DNA of 7,754 nt from Candidatus Latescibacterota bacterium. Lineage in GTDB: Bacteria; Latescibacterota; UBA2968; UBA8231. Below the pieces are notes generated by a model, which was not told the DNA's origin, ran no database searches, and worked only from the letters and a program-made list of their open reading frames with translations. The position numbers and the translations under genes were made by a program. Below are positions 6,884 to 7,754 of this stretch, one piece after another; within the stretch, counting starts at the first letter, position 1; every line of letters starts with the position of its first letter. The stretch is from positions 12,578-20,331 of the forward strand of contig DPVW01000113.1 of NCBI GenBank assembly GCA_003529325.1, in the 5' to 3' direction.

Positions 6884-7754
6884 CGACACACATGCCCGGC
6901 CGGCCCGAATCTGCTCTACATTTTCGCTGACCAGATGCGCGCTCGCGACATGGCTTGTGCTGGAAATGCTGACGTTGTCACCCCAAATCTGGATCGACTT
7001 GCCGCAAGTGGACTGCATTTCACCAATGCGACCAGTTGCATTCCGGTGTGCACCCCTGCCCGGGCGTGCCTGCTGACGGGTCGGTTTCCGCTGACGACGG
7101 GAATGTTCCTCAACGACCTGCGTATGTCGACCCGGGAACGCACGATTGCCCATGTCCTGGCCGAGGAAGGCTACGAGACGGCCTACGTCGGCAAGTGGCA
7201 CCTCGATGGCGTCGCCGCTGGGCGTTCACGCCACCGGGGCCACGACGTCAGGGGTTTGCTGCGTGGCACGCCATGTCTACTAGCAAGGGGAGGATACGCA
7301 GCCGATCCGGCCCGGGGTTTGTGCCACCGATTGGGAGACCGATACAGCGCTGAGTTGCATCGATGGATTCACCAAACCATGGGCCTTGATGCTCTCCTGG
7401 TCGACGCCGCATAATCCCTACCACCAGTTGCCGGAGCGCTGGTATAGGGTCTACGACCCGGAGAGATTGAAGTTGCCGCCAAATACCTCAGATATGCCAG
7501 AAAATCGACGTGATCTGGCCGGGTACTACGCGCACATCAGTGCCCTCGACGAGTGCTTGGGTCGTCTGCTGGATGGTCTCGTCGAACGTGGTTTGGACCA
7601 GGACACGATCGTGGTCTTCACCTCCGATCACGGACTACGCATACGTACGTCCGTGACACAGACGGCCCGTGGTTGCTCTACGACAACACCAAGGATCCGG
7701 ATCAACTCAAAAATCTGGTCGATGAGCCAGCTGCCGCCGCAGTTCGCGCAAGTC
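6880..7754 (+). pseudogene. Sulfatase (formylglycine-dependent, arylsulfatase/choline-sulfatase type), broken and running off the edge
   Basis: Sulfatase sequence can be followed only by changing frame. The ATG at 6880 gives MTTHMPGR. An extra C in the CCC at 6904-6906 then moves to NLLYIFADQMRARD (from 6908), the FGly signature CTPAR (7049-7063) and GKWHLDG. A lost base near 7220 leads to AFTPPGPRRQGF (from 7222). Another near 7271 leads to HVY, an in-frame TAG (7281-7283), ATDWETDTAL, PHNPYHQLPERW, AGYYAHISALDE and VVFTSDHG (ending 7634). Straight after TSDHG comes GLRIRT, then, after a further shift, YVRDTDGPWLLYDN (from 7646), DPDQLKNLVDEP. In intact relatives TSDHG and the YVRD...LLYDN block are separated by roughly 150 residues, so an internal deletion is inferred. 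The metal-binding Asp in FADQ, the FGly Cys and the DHG are still readable, so decay may be fairly recent. The neighbouring genes are intact, which argues against generally poor sequence. The end lies beyond the window. Confidence 0.88.

Noticed and set aside
6900..7290. Programmed ribosomal frameshifting in the sulfatase
   Set aside because: No slippery heptamer with a following structure is seen at the shift points. Several shifts in both directions, a stop and a deletion fit decay better.
6935..7414. Stand-alone 159-residue coding region with the CTPAR motif
   Set aside because: An ATG 6935 start would lose the metal-binding Asp just upstream (FADQ). The part after GKWHLDGVAAG is out-of-frame sequence. 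It is one piece of the broken sulfatase.
1..7754. CRISPR arrays, tRNA or rRNA genes, insertion sequences, phage genes
   Set aside because: No regularly spaced repeats, cloverleaf-like segments, transposase motifs or terminal inverted repeats were seen on either strand.

Overview
The window comes from the chromosome of a G+C-rich bacterium and is mostly ordinary gene-dense housekeeping and envelope sequence. A heptosyltransferase-like GT9 enzyme, an RlpA-type lipoprotein and a TonB-C-terminal-like domain point to a diderm (Gram-negative-type) cell wall. The two-subunit NAD-linked dihydroorotate dehydrogenase (PyrK plus PyrD class 1B) argues against a typical proteobacterium. The lineage cannot be fixed from the sequence; an FCB-group or candidate-phylum bacterium is only a guess.

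Layout. Positions 1-3959 hold four tightly packed plus-strand genes, probably one operon: the 3' part of a TPR protein with a TonB-C-like end, pyrK (ATGA overlap), pyrD (8-nt gap, GTG start) and an rlpA-like lipoprotein gene (16-nt gap). A minus-strand GT9 glycosyltransferase gene (3956-4888) meets rlpA tail to tail, and the two stop codons share a TTAA. A 77-nt divergent gap with a promoter candidate leads into rplC (4966-5589). rplC stands alone, without S10-operon neighbours, and ends at a perfect 14-bp-stem intrinsic terminator. A minus-strand HIT-family gene (5704-6051) follows, then a divergent GT2 glycosyltransferase gene (6176-6883). The GT2 stop overlaps the start of a sulfatase gene that is heavily broken and runs off the right edge.

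How the genes relate. PyrK and PyrD together form the fourth enzyme of pyrimidine synthesis. RlpA, GT9 and GT2 are envelope-related. HIT is a small nucleotide hydrolase. GT2 and the sulfatase were probably translationally coupled before the sulfatase decayed.

No new multi-gene system is visible. The points worth a second look are a serine where class 1B PyrD normally has its catalytic cysteine, a tyrosine in place of the first His of the HIT triad, the isolated rplC, and the sulfatase pseudogene with several frameshifts, a stop and an internal deletion.
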